64,000 nt of DNA from CAYVQA01 sp045119035 (GCA_045119035.1 JBGVCU010000057.1:102229-166228), one strand, 5' to 3'. Counted from the first letter of the stretch, positions 28,226-36,505 are shown. Notes: generated from the letters alone by a model not told the origin. Numbers and translations are program-made.

Positions 28226-28924
28226 ATGGAAAAGCTATTTAAAAAATATGAAACATTATTTTCTATACTACTAATTATTATTTATTTAATAATTAATATG
28301 ATATGTATAAATACTTTTGGTATGTTTGATTATAGAACAACTATTATTAATACAATATTTTCAATATTAATTATAATATTAATGATTACACTTAAAAGAA
28401 TTAAATACTATGGATTAACAAAACCAAAATACTTGAAAGAAACTATATATTTTGTTCCTTTATTAATTATAATATCTGTAAATTTATGGGAAGGAATAAA
28501 TATAAATAATACAAAAAAAGAAATAATATTTTATATCTTAACTATGATAAATATTGGTTTTTTAGAAGAAATCATCTTTAGAGGATTTTTATTTAAAATG
28601 ATGTCTAAAGACAATGTTAATTCAGCAATCATAGTAACCTCTATTACTTTTGGTATAGGTCATATTATTAATCTATTTAATGGAGCTTCTTTTATTCCAA
28701 CAATATTCCAAATAATATCAGCTATTTCAATAGGATACTTATTTGTAACTATCTTTCATAAAACAAAATCATTAATTCCTTCAATAATAACTCATATATT
28801 AATAAATTCATTATCAATCTTTACAGGATCAAATGAATTAATATTTTATATCTCATCTACATTTTTAATAATATTTCCTTTATTATATTCAATGTATATT
28901 AATATAAAAATAAAAACTAATTAA
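28226..28924 (+). CDS. CPBP-family intramembrane metalloprotease
   Basis: 232 residues with about seven hydrophobic segments. The three Abi/CPBP motifs are present: EExxxR (Glu114, Glu115, Arg119 in LEEIIFRG), FxxxH (Phe142, His146) and HxxxN (His190, Asn194). Family members cleave CAAX-type or other membrane substrates and often serve in bacteriocin self-immunity or signalling. There is no bacteriocin gene next to it, so the substrate is open. It is a single gene converging on the esterase gene. Confidence 0.88.
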   Translation: MEKLFKKYETLFSILLIIIYLIINMICINTFGMFDYRTTIINTIFSILIIILMITLKRIKYYGLTKPKYLKETIYFVPLLIIISVNLWEGININNTKKEIIFYILTMINIGFLEEIIFRGFLFKMMSKDNVNSAIIVTSITFGIGHIINLFNGASFIPTIFQIISAISIGYLFVTIFHKTKSLIPSIITHILINSLSIFTGSNELIFYISSTFLIIFPLLYSMYINIKIKTN

Positions 28925-28932
28925 AATAATTA

Positions 28933-28960
28933 AAAATATACCATATATGGTATATTTTTT
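28933..28960. terminator. Bidirectional terminator between convergent genes
   Basis: The palindrome AAAATATACCAT/ATGGTATATTTT with further T residues on the + side (28933-28960) separates the CPBP gene and the convergent esterase gene. Its A/T flanks let it work in both directions. Confidence 0.75.
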
Positions 28961-29931
28961 TATTTTCTAATATTTCTTTTAAAAACAAGATAATAAATAC
29001 AACCGCTAAATAAAATAAAACTAATTACAATTAAAATAATTTTATTAATAAAGTTATCATTGTTATAATAATAATTATTATTATCAACATTTAAATCTTT
29101 TTCTAAACTATGACTAAATATAAAATTATACAAATTATCTTCACTTTGATCTAGCATAAATGCATCTATCCAAGTAGAATGATATGAACTATCCTCTCTA
29201 ATAGATGTATCATATATCTTATATACAATATCATGATTTAATTCAAATAGTTTATTTGCAATCTCATATGTTGGATTAGCATTTATTATTGTATCTTTCA
29301 GATCATTACATGTAAAAATAGGTGTTTTTAAATATTCATCAATTTTTGATGGATCAAGTGCACCACAAACAGGAGCACAAGCAGCAAAAAATTCAGGATA
29401 TCTAGCGATTAAATCCCAAACAGCCATACCTCCCATTGATACACCTACAGTGTATAATTTTGCCTCATCAATACTATAATCACATCTTATCTTATCTAAA
29501 AGTTCTTTAACAGCTTTTATTGTTTTACTTGGAGCACTTGTCATTATATATTCTCCACTATCCCAAGAAGCTTCAACCCAAAGATAAGGAATAGGACATT
29601 GAGGAATTAAAAGAATTGTATCCTTATTATATATAGGATTATTTAAATATGTTGTTACAAATCCATAATCAATATTACGTAATATATTATAGTCAAATCC
29701 TCTATCTCCAGCTCCATGCATAAAAAGAACTAAACGATATTTATTATTAATATTATAATCACTTGGTAAGTATACTAAATATGCCATTTCTAAATCACTA
29801 TTAATATATACTTTTTCTTCTATAATAATATTATTATTTTCAACATCATTAGCATTAAACTTTAAAACATTAATATATAAACAAATTGTTATTAATATTA
29901 TAATAATTCCTATTCTTTTAATTTTAAACAT
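28960..29931 (-). CDS. Secreted/membrane alpha/beta-hydrolase, esterase-like
   Basis: 323 residues with an N-terminal signal anchor (about 7-25) and a C-terminal membrane helix (about 297-316) followed by a basic tail. The hydrolase fold shows the oxyanion stretch (LVLFMHGAGDRG), the nucleophile elbow GVSMGG (Ser165), a probable catalytic Asp213 (NDLKD) and His251 (YHSTWIDAF). It resembles PHB-depolymerase/feruloyl-esterase-type proteins, which act on ester-linked polysaccharide substituents or lipids. Two membrane anchors would hold the domain on the outer face. The substrate is not predictable. Codon use is as AT-rich as its neighbours. Confidence 0.8.
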   Translation of the reverse strand: MFKIKRIGIIIILITICLYINVLKFNANDVENNNIIIEEKVYINSDLEMAYLVYLPSDYNINNKYRLVLFMHGAGDRGFDYNILRNIDYGFVTTYLNNPIYNKDTILLIPQCPIPYLWVEASWDSGEYIMTSAPSKTIKAVKELLDKIRCDYSIDEAKLYTVGVSMGGMAVWDLIARYPEFFAACAPVCGALDPSKIDEYLKTPIFTCNDLKDTIINANPTYEIANKLFELNHDIVYKIYDTSIREDSSYHSTWIDAFMLDQSEDNLYNFIFSHSLEKDLNVDNNNYYYNNDNFINKIILIVISFILFSGCIYYLVFKRNIRK

Positions 29932-30038
29932 AATATATATACTCCATACAATTTATTTATATAATTATAACAAATATTTCTCTAATTTAATAATAATATA
30001 CAATATATCAAATTATATACATATTAATAGTGCATTAA

Positions 30039-30067
30039 TTGAAAAAAAAGGTAAAATATGGTATAAT
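30039..30067 (+). promoter_or_regulatory. Promoter of the 30127 gene
   Basis: TTGAAA (30039-30044), a 17-base spacer and TATAAT (30062-30067) with an extended -10 TGG. The -35 again leads into an A-tract. Confidence 0.85.
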
Positions 30068-30126
30068 ACGAAAGTAAATATATTTTATTTATTAATATAA
30101 TATTTTACGGAGGGAAAGAAAAAAAT

Positions 30127-31959
30127 ATGAAAAGAAAAATTAGTTTATTTTTATTAATTTTTGTAGCATTATTCACTTTAGTATGTGCTAATATTAAAGT
30201 TAGTGCTACAGGACAATATTTTGAAAAAGTAACTAGTGCTCCATCTGATTGGAGTGGTACTTATTTAATAGTGTCAGAAGGTTCAAAAGTTGCTTTTAAT
30301 GGAGGATTGTCTTCATTAGATTCTACTAAAAATAACATAACTGTAGATATTTCTGATGGTAAAATTGTTGCTGATGCAGTAACAAATGCGGCTTCATTTA
30401 CTATTGAATCTTATAGTTCAGGATATTCTATCAAAAGTAAAAGTGGCATATATATTGGAAGAGATGCAACTAGTAATGGTATGACTACTTCTTCATCTGC
30501 TGGAAGCACAGTCATAAATACTATTTCAATTAGTAATGGTAATGTTACAATTAAAGGTGCTCAAGGTCCTACTTTACAATTTAATAAGGATAGTAACCAA
30601 ATGAGATTTAGATATTTTAAATCTTCTCAACAAGCTATACAATTATATAAATTAAACGAGGGATCTAGTTCTGAACCGCATGTTTGTGTGTTTGAAAATA
30701 ATCCTATTGTTTCTGCTTTAGTTTCTGAAGCAACATGTACTAAGAAAGCTGTATATGCAAAAGTTTGTTCATGTGGTGAATTAAGTGATGAAACATATGA
30801 ATATGGTATTACTAAAGATCATAATCCAGATACTTACGGAATTTGTACTGTATGTAATCAACTTTCTTCAAATATGACTGCTTCTGAAAGTGTAAGATTA
30901 TTATTCAAGAATTACTATAATAATGGTACATATACTAAGGATTCAGTTTTAAATGTAAATGCTAATGCAATAAAAGAAGTTGCAAATTATTTCCACGCAG
31001 AACAAACTATTAGATATAGAAGAACTGTTTATACACCTGGTGCTTTAGAAATGGTTACTTCATTAGATGGTGTTACGTATTCAACTGATATTTCTAGATA
31101 TGAAGATAAAGATGGACATGTATACCACACTGGACTAGGATTAGATTATGATGTTCCAAGTTGGTCATCTGTCGAAGATACATTTATTACTTTAAATGAT
31201 TTTGCTAATTCTAAATCAAATTTATGGACATATGCAAATGGTGTATTTACTCATTTATTAGATACAGAAAAAATTGACTATATTGTTGGTGAAGAAGATA
31301 TGACTCGTTTTGCAAGAGAATTTGTTGCTCCAATGTGGCTTGCTCCAAACGAAGATAATATTAATTATCACAACTTTTCTAAGATTACTGTTGAAGTAAT
31401 TGATAACATTCTTGTAATTAAATTACATGTTACTGAAACAAATAGTGGTATTTTAGTTGAAAATTCCAATAATGTTTTTTCTCAAGTATCAGTTGTGCCT
31501 ACTGATATCACTTTAAATCCTGATGAATTAGAAGAAAAAACATATTCATACACTTTCACTCAAAAAACATTCGATGGCAATAAAACAATGATGTTAAATG
31601 GTATTGATTGGACAATTAGTGGAGATGGTGAATACTGGGGTTATGATAGTAATGCTACTTCTGATAAGGGACAACAATTTGGTTCTGGTGGAGCACCATA
31701 TAAATCATTAACTGTTTCTTCCACAATTTTCAAAAATGTTTCAAAAATTGTTATTAATACTTCAGGAGCTACTGATATAAAAGGTGATGTAGTTGTAAAA
31801 GTTGGTAATAAGGAAGTTGGAACAATTACTCTAACAAATAAAGCAACAAATTATTCATTTGATGTAGATAATTATACTGGTTCTATTGAATTCATATTTA
31901 CACAAACATCAAGTAAAGCAATATATATTAAATCTATTACAGTAGATTACGCAGAATAA
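30127..31959 (+). CDS. Secreted modular protein with Cys module and beta-sandwich domains
   Basis: 610 residues. The signal peptide probably ends near VSA-TG (about residue 28), with no good lipobox, unlike the other exported proteins here. Residues 30-180 form a strand-rich domain (FEKVTSAPSDWSGTYLIV...IQLYKL), seen in many Bacteroidetes and Firmicute secreted proteins. Residues about 185-245 carry a Cys/His module (VCSCGE, CTVCNQ), the middle part is unassigned, and residues about 480-610 form a beta-sandwich (YTFTQKTFDGNKTM...ITVDYAE) shared in style with the 26608 protein. GGAGGGAAAG precedes the ATG. Likely cell-wall or extracellular; role unknown. Confidence 0.75.
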   Translation: MKRKISLFLLIFVALFTLVCANIKVSATGQYFEKVTSAPSDWSGTYLIVSEGSKVAFNGGLSSLDSTKNNITVDISDGKIVADAVTNAASFTIESYSSGYSIKSKSGIYIGRDATSNGMTTSSSAGSTVINTISISNGNVTIKGAQGPTLQFNKDSNQMRFRYFKSSQQAIQLYKLNEGSSSEPHVCVFENNPIVSALVSEATCTKKAVYAKVCSCGELSDETYEYGITKDHNPDTYGICTVCNQLSSNMTASESVRLLFKNYYNNGTYTKDSVLNVNANAIKEVANYFHAEQTIRYRRTVYTPGALEMVTSLDGVTYSTDISRYEDKDGHVYHTGLGLDYDVPSWSSVEDTFITLNDFANSKSNLWTYANGVFTHLLDTEKIDYIVGEEDMTRFAREFVAPMWLAPNEDNINYHNFSKITVEVIDNILVIKLHVTETNSGILVENSNNVFSQVSVVPTDITLNPDELEEKTYSYTFTQKTFDGNKTMMLNGIDWTISGDGEYWGYDSNATSDKGQQFGSGGAPYKSLTVSSTIFKNVSKIVINTSGATDIKGDVVVKVGNKEVGTITLTNKATNYSFDVDNYTGSIEFIFTQTSSKAIYIKSITVDYAE

Positions 31960-31981
31960 TATATAATGATGTTACAAATTT

Positions 31982-32014
31982 AATCCAACCCTTTTGGGTT
32001 GGATTTCTTTTATT
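31982..32014 (+). terminator. Rho-independent terminator
   Basis: The stem AATCCAACCC/GGGTTGGATT with a TTTT loop is followed by TCTTTTATTT. Confidence 0.9.
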
Positions 32015-32046
32015 TATATTGTCTTATCATCCTTAACGTTATTTAT

Positions 32047-32075
32047 TTGATAATTTATATAAAAAGTGATATAAT
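32047..32075 (+). promoter_or_regulatory. Promoter of the nfu-tsaD operon
   Basis: TTGATA (32047-32052), a 17-base spacer and TATAAT (32070-32075), 25 bases before the first start codon. Confidence 0.8.
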
Positions 32076-32100
32076 AACATATTAGATAGAGGTTATTATT

Positions 32101-32328
32101 ATGAATCAAGATGAAATTAGAATTAAAGAAATAATTAAAAAGATTAGACCATATTTACAAGCTGATGGTGGAGATGTTGAATTTGTATCTTTTGTTGATG
32201 GAATAGTTTATGTTAAGCTACTAGGAGCATGCATTGGTTGTAGTAGTGCAGATGCTACTTTAAAAGATGGAATTGAAGCTATTTTATTAGAAGAAGTTCC
32301 AGGAGTTATTGGAGTAGAACAAGTATAG
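32101..32328 (+). CDS. NFU-type iron-sulfur carrier
   Basis: 75 residues: a stand-alone NifU C-terminal (NFU) domain with the conserved RPYLQADGGDVEF segment and the cluster-binding CIGC motif. Such small proteins carry or deliver 4Fe-4S clusters to client enzymes in the cytoplasm. AGAGG precedes the ATG. It is the first gene of an apparent operon and ends one base before the S1-domain gene. Confidence 0.92.
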   Translation: MNQDEIRIKEIIKKIRPYLQADGGDVEFVSFVDGIVYVKLLGACIGCSSADATLKDGIEAILLEEVPGVIGVEQV

Positions 32329-32329
32329 T

Positions 32330-32656
32330 ATGAAAATCGGTGATATTGTATATGGGAAAGTAACTAATATCTTAGGATATGGTGCTTTTGTAACTGTAGA
32401 TGATTATGATGGTCTAGTACATATATCTGAGTTTTCTGATAATTTTGTAAGAAGCATTGAAGATTTTGTTAAAGTAGGACAAGATGTTAGACTTCGTGTT
32501 ATTGAAATTGATGAAGAAAATAAAAGATTAAAATTAAGCTTTAAACAAATTCATAAAACAAGAGGAATCCGTTGTAGAGTGCCTAGATATAATATAGGTT
32601 TTAAATCTATTGAAGATGAGTTACCTAAATGGATTAATGAACAAAGAAAAAAGTAA
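32330..32656 (+). CDS. S1-domain RNA-binding protein (CvfD/YugI-like)
   Basis: 108 residues. Residues 1-72 form one S1 domain (VYGKVTNILGYGAFVTV...GLVHISE...VGQDVRLRVIEID). The basic C-terminal tail is as in the small Firmicute general-stress S1 proteins (YugI/GSP13, CvfD). Homologues bind ribosomes or RNA and affect translation. It is encoded directly after the NFU gene. No other domain is present. Confidence 0.85.
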   Translation: MKIGDIVYGKVTNILGYGAFVTVDDYDGLVHISEFSDNFVRSIEDFVKVGQDVRLRVIEIDEENKRLKLSFKQIHKTRGIRCRVPRYNIGFKSIEDELPKWINEQRKK

Positions 32657-32699
32657 TATAATGTAATTAATTTCAATAATATATCTTAGGTGATATTTA

Positions 32700-33335
32700 T
32701 TGAAATTTAATTTATTAATATTACTATTAACATTTATTATAAGTATAATCATAATAGAACCAGTTGGTAAAATAAATAACAAGTATATATATATTGATCC
32801 AGGACATGGTGGATTTGATGGAGGAACTAGTAGTAGTTGTAACTTACTTGAAAAAGATTTAGTATTAGATATTGCTTATTTAATTAAAGATTATTTAGAA
32901 AAATATGGATATAATGTAGTTCTTACTAGATATAAAGATATATCACTCGGTAAAACTAAAAAAGAAGATATTTATAAAAGAGTAGATTTAATTAATAAAG
33001 ATAATGTTATATTATATTTAAGTATCCATGCTAATTACTATACATCAAGTAATGTTAGAGGTGCTCAAGTATTTTATAGTAAAGAATCTAATAAACTTCT
33101 AGCAGATACTATTAAAAGTTATATTGATATAGTTGATAATACAAAACGTATTGTTAAATCAATTAAAGGTAAATATTTACTAGATAATACTAATACTACT
33201 GGATGTTTAATTGAAGTGGGATTTTTATCTAATATAGATGATGTTACAAATTTAAAAAATCCAATTTACTTATCTAATCTATCTAAATATATATCACTTG
33301 GAGTAATTGATTATTTATCTAAAGAAGGTGAATAA
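32700..33335 (+). CDS. N-acetylmuramoyl-L-alanine amidase, CwlD-like
   Basis: 211 residues. It cleaves the amide bond between MurNAc and the peptide stem in peptidoglycan. It has an N-terminal membrane/signal segment (about 3-20) and an Amidase_3 domain with the zinc ligands in DPGHGG, the Glu of LLEKDL and the His of LSIHAN, and the catalytic Glu in CLIEVGFLSN. The start is TTG 32700, with AGGTGAT at 32688-32694. No binding repeats are attached. Its presence implies the organism makes a peptidoglycan wall, which argues against a wall-less mycoplasma. Confidence 0.88.
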   Translation: MKFNLLILLLTFIISIIIIEPVGKINNKYIYIDPGHGGFDGGTSSSCNLLEKDLVLDIAYLIKDYLEKYGYNVVLTRYKDISLGKTKKEDIYKRVDLINKDNVILYLSIHANYYTSSNVRGAQVFYSKESNKLLADTIKSYIDIVDNTKRIVKSIKGKYLLDNTNTTGCLIEVGFLSNIDDVTNLKNPIYLSNLSKYISLGVIDYLSKEGE

Positions 33336-33336
33336 A

Positions 33337-33837
33337 ATGAACAAATTAATTGTTAAAATAAATGAATATGAACAAACTATTAAATTAGGTGAATTACTTA
33401 CTACTAATCTTACACCTTCTAGTTTTATTGCGTTATCAGGCGATTTAGGGGCCGGAAAAACGACTTTTACTAAAGGGATAGGTAAAGTACTAGGGGTAGT
33501 TAGAACTATTAACAGTCCAACATTTACTATCATGAAAAATTATCCAACTAATAACTACAATAATATTAAACAGTTATATCACTTAGATGTATACAGATTA
33601 CTTGATAGTAGTGGTGATTTTGAACTTGAAGAATATTTCTATTTAGATGGTGTAACAGTAGTTGAATGGTGTGATATTATTAAAGACTTAATACCTGATG
33701 ATTATATTAGACTTGATTTTAAAATAACAGATCTAACAAAACGTGAAATAACAATTACTGAATATGGTAATGTAAATATATTAAATAATTTAAAACAACA
33801 ACTAGAGGATAATAACTATGAAATTATTTGTGGATAG
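33337..33837 (+). CDS. tsaE: tRNA t6A biosynthesis ATPase TsaE
   Basis: 166 residues. P-loop ATPase that resets the TsaB-TsaD complex making N6-threonylcarbamoyl-adenosine at position 37 of ANN-decoding tRNAs. It shows Walker A (GDLGAGKTTFTKG), the SPTF switch motif and the HLDVYRL motif. I take ATG 33337 (AAGGTG at 33325-33330) rather than the earlier in-frame codon inside the amidase gene. Its end overlaps tsaB by 20 bases. Confidence 0.93.
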   Translation: MNKLIVKINEYEQTIKLGELLTTNLTPSSFIALSGDLGAGKTTFTKGIGKVLGVVRTINSPTFTIMKNYPTNNYNNIKQLYHLDVYRLLDSSGDFELEEYFYLDGVTVVEWCDIIKDLIPDDYIRLDFKITDLTKREITITEYGNVNILNNLKQQLEDNNYEIICG

Positions 33838-34390
33838 TTCTAGTAAATATCTATATATTGATATATTAGTAAATGATAAAGTATTAAATACATTTAGAGT
33901 AGGAAAAAACGATCACTCTGAAATGTTAGTAACAACATTAGAATTATTTCTAAAAGAAAATAATCTAAATATAAATGATGTTAAAGAAATCTATATTGGA
34001 CGTGGACCTGGTTCATATACTGGTGTAAGAATTAGTGGTACATTTGGAAAAACTTTAGCCTTTTTAAAAAATTTAAAACTATATAGTTTTTCTTCACTTG
34101 ATTACTTACTAAGTAACCATTTAAATAAAGATGGAAAATATATCGCATATATTGAAGCAAAGAAAAACCATATCTATACAAAAGCAATTACAGTAAGTAA
34201 TAATAATATTCAAGTAGATTTAGAAGAAACATTTTCTCATATTGATTTATTAAATGAATATAGTGATTATACTCATATTATTCCTAATGAAGAAAATGGA
34301 AATATCTTAAATATTCTAAATAATAATCTATATATAGAAGAAGACTATTTTGAATATACACCAAATTATATAAGAAGTGAATTTAACTAA
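33818..34390 (+). CDS. tsaB: tRNA t6A biosynthesis protein TsaB
   Basis: 190 residues. Inactive ASKHA-fold partner of TsaD. The N-terminal half carries the family signature GRGPGSYTGVRI around residues 65-76. The C-terminal half is short and divergent, as is common in low-GC species. It overlaps tsaE at its start, and its TAA stop shares bases with the following ATG (TAATG), so translation is coupled. Confidence 0.92.
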   Translation: MKLFVDSSSKYLYIDILVNDKVLNTFRVGKNDHSEMLVTTLELFLKENNLNINDVKEIYIGRGPGSYTGVRISGTFGKTLAFLKNLKLYSFSSLDYLLSNHLNKDGKYIAYIEAKKNHIYTKAITVSNNNIQVDLEETFSHIDLLNEYSDYTHIIPNEENGNILNILNNNLYIEEDYFEYTPNYIRSEFN

Positions 34391-34818
34391 TGATTAGAAA
34401 ACTTAAAGAAAACGATATCGATCGAGTAATTTTTTTAGAAGAAACATTTCTTACTGAATCAATTGGAAAAGAAATGTTACAAGATAGTCTTAATACACCT
34501 CATTTATACTTTTATGTATATGAATTAAAAGGTTTAGTAATAGGCTATATTGGAGCATGTATTTTAGCTGATCAAACAGAAATATTAAATTTTGTAATTG
34601 ATGAAGCATTCCAAAGAAATGGATATGGACAACTATTACTAAATAAAATTATCGAAGAAAGCATTAATTTAAATTCAACAAACATTGTATTAGAAGTAAA
34701 TGTATCAAACCAAAAAGGTATTAATTTTTATTTAAAAAATAATTTTAAAAATATTCATACAAGAAAAAATTACTACAAAGATGGATCTGATGCTTATTTA
34801 ATGAAAAAGGAGCTATAA
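34390..34818 (+). CDS. rimI: GNAT N-acetyltransferase, RimI-like
   Basis: 142 residues. GNAT fold with an acetyl-CoA loop of the Q/RxxGxG/A type (FQRNGYGQLLLNKII) and the C-terminal LEVNVSNQKGINFYLKNNF stretch typical of RimI, which acetylates the N-terminus of ribosomal protein S18. Placement between tsaB and tsaD is the classical Firmicute arrangement. The exact substrate is inferred. Confidence 0.87.
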   Translation: MIRKLKENDIDRVIFLEETFLTESIGKEMLQDSLNTPHLYFYVYELKGLVIGYIGACILADQTEILNFVIDEAFQRNGYGQLLLNKIIEESINLNSTNIVLEVNVSNQKGINFYLKNNFKNIHTRKNYYKDGSDAYLMKKEL

Positions 34819-34819
34819 T

Positions 34820-35773
34820 ATGTTAGTACTTGGAATCGAATCAAGTTGTGATGAAACATCTATTGCTATAGTTGAAGATGGAAAAAAAGTTTATACAAAT
34901 ATTATATATACACAAATCGATATCCATACTCTATATGGAGGAGTTGTTCCAGAGGTTGCAAGTAGAATGCATGTTAAAAAAATTACTTACGTACTTGATC
35001 AAGCCTTAAAAGAAAGTGGAAAAAATATTGAAGATATTGATTTGATTGCTGTAACTGATCATCCTGGTTTAATTGGATCATTAATGGTTGGTATAAATTG
35101 TGCTAAAACAATAAGCCTAGTATATAATAAACCAATTGTATATGTAGATCATATCCATGGTCATATATATGCAAACTACTTAGAACAAGACTTTGAATTC
35201 CCCCTACTTGCACTTGTTGTATCAGGTGGACACACAGAACTTGTTTTAATGAAAGATCATTTTGATTTTGAAGTAATCGGAGAAACTTTAGATGATGCTG
35301 TAGGTGAAGCGTATGATAAAATTGCAAGAGTAGTAAACGTTGGTTATCCTGGTGGACCAATCATCGACAAGATGGCATCTATCGGTAATCCGACATACCC
35401 ACTACCGCACGCTTTAATTAATAAAGAAGGTTATGACTTTAGTTTTTCTGGAATTAAATCCGCTGTAATAAATTTAAATCATAAATTTGAACAAAGAAAT
35501 GAAGAAATCAACAAAAATGATTTGGCATCAAGTTTTCAAACAGCTGTAATAGATATACTTACAACAAAAACACTAAAAGCAGTAAAAGAATTTGGAATAA
35601 AACAAGTAGTTATTGCTGGTGGTGTTGCGGCTAATAAAGGATTAAGAAACAGAATGCAAGAAATTGCAAATGAAAATAACTTCAAACTTACTGTACCTTC
35701 ATTTAAATACTGTACAGATAATGCTGCAATGATTGCTGTTGCTGGATATTTTCAACATTTAAAAAACAAATAA
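34820..35773 (+). CDS. tsaD: tRNA N6-adenosine threonylcarbamoyltransferase TsaD
   Basis: 317 residues. Catalytic subunit of t6A synthesis (ASKHA fold). It has the start motif LGIESSCDETS, metal-binding His residues in HIHGHIYA, LVVSGGHTEL, and VIAGGVAANKGLR near the C-terminus. The length is slightly below the usual 335-345 but no motif is missing. It is the last gene of the operon; the sequence directly after its stop is the shared terminator/promoter hairpin of the toxin-antitoxin locus. Confidence 0.95.
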   Translation: MLVLGIESSCDETSIAIVEDGKKVYTNIIYTQIDIHTLYGGVVPEVASRMHVKKITYVLDQALKESGKNIEDIDLIAVTDHPGLIGSLMVGINCAKTISLVYNKPIVYVDHIHGHIYANYLEQDFEFPLLALVVSGGHTELVLMKDHFDFEVIGETLDDAVGEAYDKIARVVNVGYPGGPIIDKMASIGNPTYPLPHALINKEGYDFSFSGIKSAVINLNHKFEQRNEEINKNDLASSFQTAVIDILTTKTLKAVKEFGIKQVVIAGGVAANKGLRNRMQEIANENNFKLTVPSFKYCTDNAAMIAVAGYFQHLKNK

Positions 35774-35774
35774 A

Positions 35775-35813
35775 AATATACCATTTATCTAGACAATAAT
35801 CTAAGATAAATGG
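35775..35813 (-). terminator. Terminator hairpin of toxin mRNA, copy 1
   Basis: Read on the minus strand, ATACCATTTATCT ... AGATAAATGGTAT is followed by ATTTTTATTT. It would end the toxin mRNA, giving a transcript of about 370 nt. The + strand promoter of the antisense RNA lies inside this hairpin. Confidence 0.7.
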
Positions 35814-35819
35814 TATAAT
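35790..35819 (+). promoter_or_regulatory. Promoter of antisense RNA, copy 1
   Basis: TAGACA (35790-35795), an 18-base spacer and TATAAT (35814-35819) with TGG in front. The boxes are conserved in copy 2 although the spacer has changed. Confidence 0.75.
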
Positions 35820-35825
35820 ATTACT

Positions 35826-35938
35826 GAAGAGAAGATCTATTTTGATCGATTCTCTTATTTGTTAAAAGAACCCCTCAATAAATTAATGGGTGTGATGAGG
35901 GATTGTGTTTAAGTAGCGAAAGCTACTTTTTCTTTTTA
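35826..35938 (+). ncRNA. Putative antisense RNA antitoxin, copy 1 (about 113 nt)
   Basis: Runs from the predicted start about 7 bases after the -10 box to a textbook terminator (AAGTAGC-GAAA-GCTACTT then TTTTCTTTTT, 35911-35938). It is fully complementary to the 3' part of the toxin mRNA and overlaps the last codon of the toxin. It also contains a CCCCTCA...TGAGGG stem-loop. It has no reading frame with a ribosome binding site. The layout equals that of RatA and the SR4/SR5 antitoxins of Bacillus, but no sequence similarity is claimed. Confidence 0.75.
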
Positions 35939-36012
35939 TTTATAAGTATTATATATATTAATCTAAATATAGATAATACAAGTGTTAATAAACTTATAAT
36001 AAGCTTTAACAT
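35923..36012 (-). CDS. Putative type I toxin peptide, copy 1 (29 aa)
   Basis: Encodes a 29-residue peptide: basic position 3, a hydrophobic helix with one Arg (LIISLLTLVLSIFRLIYIIL) and a KKKK tail. This is the build of small membrane-acting type I toxins. ATG 36012 is preceded by AGGAGG with 5 bases spacing. The TAG stop is part of the terminator stem of the antisense RNA. Copy 2 keeps 27 of 29 residues with both conservative and silent changes, which supports it being translated. It belongs to no toxin family I recognise. Confidence 0.75.
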   Translation of the reverse strand: MLKLIISLLTLVLSIFRLIYIILINKKKK

Positions 36013-36029
36013 CTAATCCTCCTATTTTA

Positions 36030-36056
36030 TTAGAAAGCAGATCTGATTATTATCAT
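36030..36056 (-). CDS. Leader peptide upstream of toxin, copy 1 (8 aa)
   Basis: Reads MIIIRSAF with the strongest ribosome binding site in the locus (AAGGAGGTGG, 5 bases before the ATG). It ends 17 bases before the toxin start. The peptide sequence is not conserved in copy 2 but its position and ribosome binding site are, so its translation rather than its product probably matters, as with mok in the hok/sok system. Confidence 0.6.
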   Translation of the reverse strand: MIIIRSAF

Positions 36057-36150
36057 AATAACCACCTCCTTAATAAAACAAATAAGAGAATATATGTATT
36101 ACTACCCCCAAAATAGTTTTTAATTTTATATTTCTTCCCTTCAATATGAG

Positions 36151-36179
36151 ATTATATAATAATAACTTACTAATATCAA
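36151..36179 (-). promoter_or_regulatory. Promoter of toxin mRNA, copy 1
   Basis: On the minus strand TTGATA (36179-36174), a 17-base spacer and TATAAT (36156-36151). The predicted start is near 36144, giving a 5' leader of about 88 nt before the leader peptide. Confidence 0.75.
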
Positions 36180-36268
36180 TAATTTTTACTTATAATGAGA
36201 GTATTCTAAAATCTTTTTAATCTTTGATAATTTAGAATAATTGATGTCGAAAATTTTATACAAAAAAA

Positions 36269-36306
36269 TTATACCATTTATCTAGACAAGTGTCTTAGAT
36301 AAATGG
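36269..36306 (-). terminator. Terminator hairpin of toxin mRNA, copy 2
   Basis: Minus strand: a stem of about 17 bp (TACCATTTATCTAAGACA/TGTCTAGATAAATGGTA with one mismatch), then AATTTTTTTG. It is a stronger terminator than in copy 1 and again contains the antisense promoter on the + strand. Confidence 0.75.
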
Positions 36307-36312
36307 TATAAT
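36283..36312 (+). promoter_or_regulatory. Promoter of antisense RNA, copy 2
   Basis: TAGACA (36283-36288), an 18-base spacer and TATAAT (36307-36312). Confidence 0.75.
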
Positions 36313-36318
36313 ATTACT

Positions 36319-36430
36319 GAAGAGAAGATCTATTTTGATTAATTCTCTTATTTGTTAAGAGAATTCCTCAGTTTTTAATTAGTTTGCTGTGAGGAATTGT
36401 GTGAAGTAGCGAAAGCTACTTTTTCTTTTT
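36319..36430 (+). ncRNA. Putative antisense RNA antitoxin, copy 2 (about 112 nt)
   Basis: Same layout as copy 1, ending in AAGTAGC-GAAA-GCTACTT plus TTTTCTTTTT (36404-36430). The middle stem differs in sequence (TTCCTCA...TGAGGAA instead of CCCCTCA...TGAGGG) but keeps pairing, so the structure is conserved by compensating changes. Confidence 0.75.
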
Positions 36431-36505
36431 ATATATAAGTATTACATATATTAATCTAAATATAGATAATACAAGTGTTAATAAACTTATAATAAGTTTT
36501 AACAT
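36416..36505 (-). CDS. Putative type I toxin peptide, copy 2 (29 aa)
   Basis: Same 29-residue peptide as copy 1 except Ile21 to Val and Asn25 to Tyr. The ribosome binding site is AGAGGA, weaker than in copy 1. It lies in an inverted repeat (AATCCTC...GAGGATT, 36508-36537) that could hide it; the other arm of that hairpin is inside the leader ORF. Translation of the leader would open it. Confidence 0.75.
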   Translation of the reverse strand: MLKLIISLLTLVLSIFRLIYVILIYKKKK

